From Cladorrhinum sp. PSN259 (taxonomy: Eukaryota > Ascomycota > Sordariomycetes > Sordariales > Podosporaceae), in NCBI GenBank assembly GCA_033725935.1, contig MU867106.1, forward strand, positions 62,001 to 126,000: DNA of 64,000 bases, given 5' to 3'. Of this stretch, positions 62,172-64,000 are shown piece after piece. Within the stretch, counting starts at the first letter, position 1. Each line of letters begins with the position of its first letter. The translations under genes and the position numbers were made by a program. The notes under the pieces are model-generated. The model was not told the origin of the DNA. It did no database searches and was given only the letters and a program-made list of their open reading frames with translations.

Positions 62172-64000
62172 TCACTGCATATGAACATTAAAGGCTTCCT
62201 GGATAGCCTCGGCGTCCTCCATGTTGACCACCATCCTCAGTAGTTCCCCTGCAAGCTCTGAAGTCTCAATCGGTATGCTCGCATCCATGATCAAATCATC
62301 CTCCTGCACCGTCAACCGCGCCAGCGTCAAGAAGTATCGTTGTGCGCCGCCAGGATATGCACTCAACTTGTCCGTTATGTTGCCAATCACATCAGCCGTG
62401 CGCGGGTTTGTAATGAGCATGTGCAAGATCCGTGTCGCCTCAAGGATAAACTTGGGCAGTTGAACAAACAGTAGAACTCCCTCATCCCGTTCATCCGTGT
62501 CTGACCAATCCTCTGACTCGTAGTCCTCTTCCTCGTCTTGGGGCTTGACCAGGTCCATTGCATCCCCACCATCAATAGAAGTCGTGGACTCATTTGCATC
62601 CGTACCCTTTGACTTTGACTTCGACGTCCGTTTCCTCCTCGGCAAACCCCCATCAACATCATACATCCGATCAATAGCCCACGACCAAGCTGTAACCACC
62701 CTCGGAATGGCAACCTCGTGGTGAGCAATCTGAACTGCTCCATAAGGGCTGCTGGAAAAAATCTTGAGCGTCCGCAGGGCATTGAACCGCACCTTGAGCT
62801 CCTTAAGCGATCCTCTTGGAGCCCAGGGCGGTATCTCGATCAAGAATGATGACACTCGACTGATAACTCCCGCAGAAACCTCGGCCAAATCCTCGGCCTC
62901 GGTGCGCTTAGCACCGCCGCGACTCAAACCGGCCATGGAAACTTTGGTGGGTATTGGTCCGACGCTTCCGGCCAGAACCGACGACCACAGCATCCCAATT
63001 GTAGCAAGCCAGTCTCGCTCTGGATGCTTCGGTGACAGCATCATGAGGATGAAGTCTGGCTCAATGGTCCGCCAAAACTCTACCTGGGGGGAGAACTGAG
63101 GTTTCGCAGCATCGACCTCAGACTCGTCCCCAGGGGCTATTGGTTTTGGTACCACACATCCAAGTGCAGCAAGATGCAGCAACGCTAGAATTTGCGTGAC
63201 ATCTATATCGAGGCACAGCTGGCGAATAACATTGTCGGGATGTGCTGACAAGTTGCCATCCACGCTGTTGAATCGGGGCTGGGCAACCAGTCTACATGTT
63301 GTTGTGCAGACGGGGATGAGGGTCGAGATGATGCGTGGCGCAACACCGACGGAATTGAGGTCAAGAGTGAAGCGAACCAACGAGGCGAGATAGTAGATCG
63401 GCGCGTGGTATCGCTCCGCAAGACACCTTTGCCAGATGTCAAGAATCATCTGGGCAAAATCGGCAAGAAGAAGTAAAGGTTCGCTGGGTTTGCCAAGTCG
63501 AGGTAGCTTTTGTAGTATCATGGCTGCAAATGTTGTGGTGGGTTCGGAGGGGAGAGCATAGCGGGAAAATAGATCAAATGTCGGGGGCTGGTCAGAGAGC
63601 GCATTGTGTTCAAGCACAAGTCTCAGGAACTGCAGAGCAGATTAACAAGACAATATCTGGTCAGACACGGAACTAAGACAACTTACATCGTACGGGAGAT
63701 CGTTTGCTGACCTAATGGGAAGAAAAGCTGGGTCAACTGGCTTGGGCCGAACAAACCCATCTTCTGCATCCTGGATTTCCAAGGCGAAGGATGGACTGTC
63801 AACAGCAGGACGCTTTCTCTTCCCCTTGGTTGGGGTGCGTTCTGTCGTGGACTGTGCGCCGGAGGCCGTGTTCTGCCTCCGCAATGCAGCATGGTTCTTG
63901 GTAGGACTCGTAGATATAGCCTCCAGGCTATCGAAGCCATCAGGTTGTCCCCATGTCTTGTTCTTTTTCTGTGGTGTCGTCGAACCGGTCTCATGCTTTT
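62172..64000 (-). CDS. Probable Rad26/UvsD (ATRIP-like) checkpoint protein, 3' part
   Basis: Two exons are visible (63687-64000, continuing beyond the window, and 62172-63629), separated by a 57-bp intron with a GTAAGT donor. The visible part is 590 codons and lacks the N-terminus. It contains KNKTWGQPDGFDSLEAIS and a basic segment (TPTKGKRKRPAVDSP). A long all-helical region follows, with HEAT-like character (TFAAMILQKLPRLGKPSEPL, LLLADFAQMILDIWQRCLAE). An acidic stretch (PQDEEEDYESEDWSDTDERD) precedes the end. The arrangement resembles the C-terminal part of fungal Rad26/UvsD, the partner of the ATR/Mec1 kinase in the DNA-damage checkpoint. The call is by eye and moderate; a different helical nuclear protein is possible. 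Confidence 0.5.

Overview
The window looks like nuclear DNA of a filamentous ascomycete (Pezizomycotina). The evidence is short spliceosomal introns of about 50-100 bp with GTAAGT-like donors and CTAAC/CTGAC-like branch points, dispersed single genes rather than operons, and fungal-restricted families (SAT4-type rhodopsin-like membrane protein, modin-like protein, LysM/CBM18/GH18 chitinase, DUF4360 secreted protein). Several repeats also look mutated by RIP (repeat-induced point mutation), with CpA changed to TpA. The species cannot be named from the sequence alone.

Left part (1-21 kb). Intact genes here are a rhodopsin-like membrane protein, a GNAT acetyltransferase, a small four-helix membrane protein, a cytochrome P450 and a two-domain fasciclin-like surface protein. 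Disrupted or degraded genes are interspersed: a GPI-type secreted protein with a frameshift, a large membrane protein with two in-frame TAG codons (its intact paralogue lies at 19.0-21.0 kb), and a mutation-riddled copy of a dCTP deaminase/dUTPase-like gene whose intact relative lies at 26.9-27.5 kb. An assembly gap with long G and C runs at 18.5-18.8 kb carries the same sequence on both sides, so it is probably misassembled.

Middle part (21.7-32.9 kb). This is accessory territory. It holds a full-length but dead pogo/Fot-type DNA transposon with 47-bp terminal inverted repeats, an AT-rich degraded block, an unrecognised long gene with two in-frame stops and a Cys-rich tail, a decayed nucleoside-phosphorylase-like fragment, the intact dCTP deaminase-like gene, a small secreted four-cysteine protein, and several kb with no convincing genes.

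Right part (33-64 kb). Gene density is higher: a methionine-type amino acid permease with eight introns, an L-amino-acid-oxidase-like flavoprotein, and three consecutive plus-strand intronless genes (class I aminoacyl-tRNA-synthetase-like, ASCH/PUA-like, ADP-ribosylglycohydrolase). These are followed by a DUF4360 secreted protein, the chitinase, a broken 3-ketosphinganine-reductase-like SDR, a SulP anion transporter, a modin-like membrane protein and the 3' part of a probable Rad26/UvsD (ATRIP-like) checkpoint gene running off the right edge.

The three-gene run at 41.9-45.6 kb is the best candidate for an undescribed functional association (nucleic-acid or nucleotide modification chemistry). 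That is inference from adjacency and family membership only. The dCTP deaminase-like gene, with one intact copy and one RIP-degraded copy, is the second point of interest.
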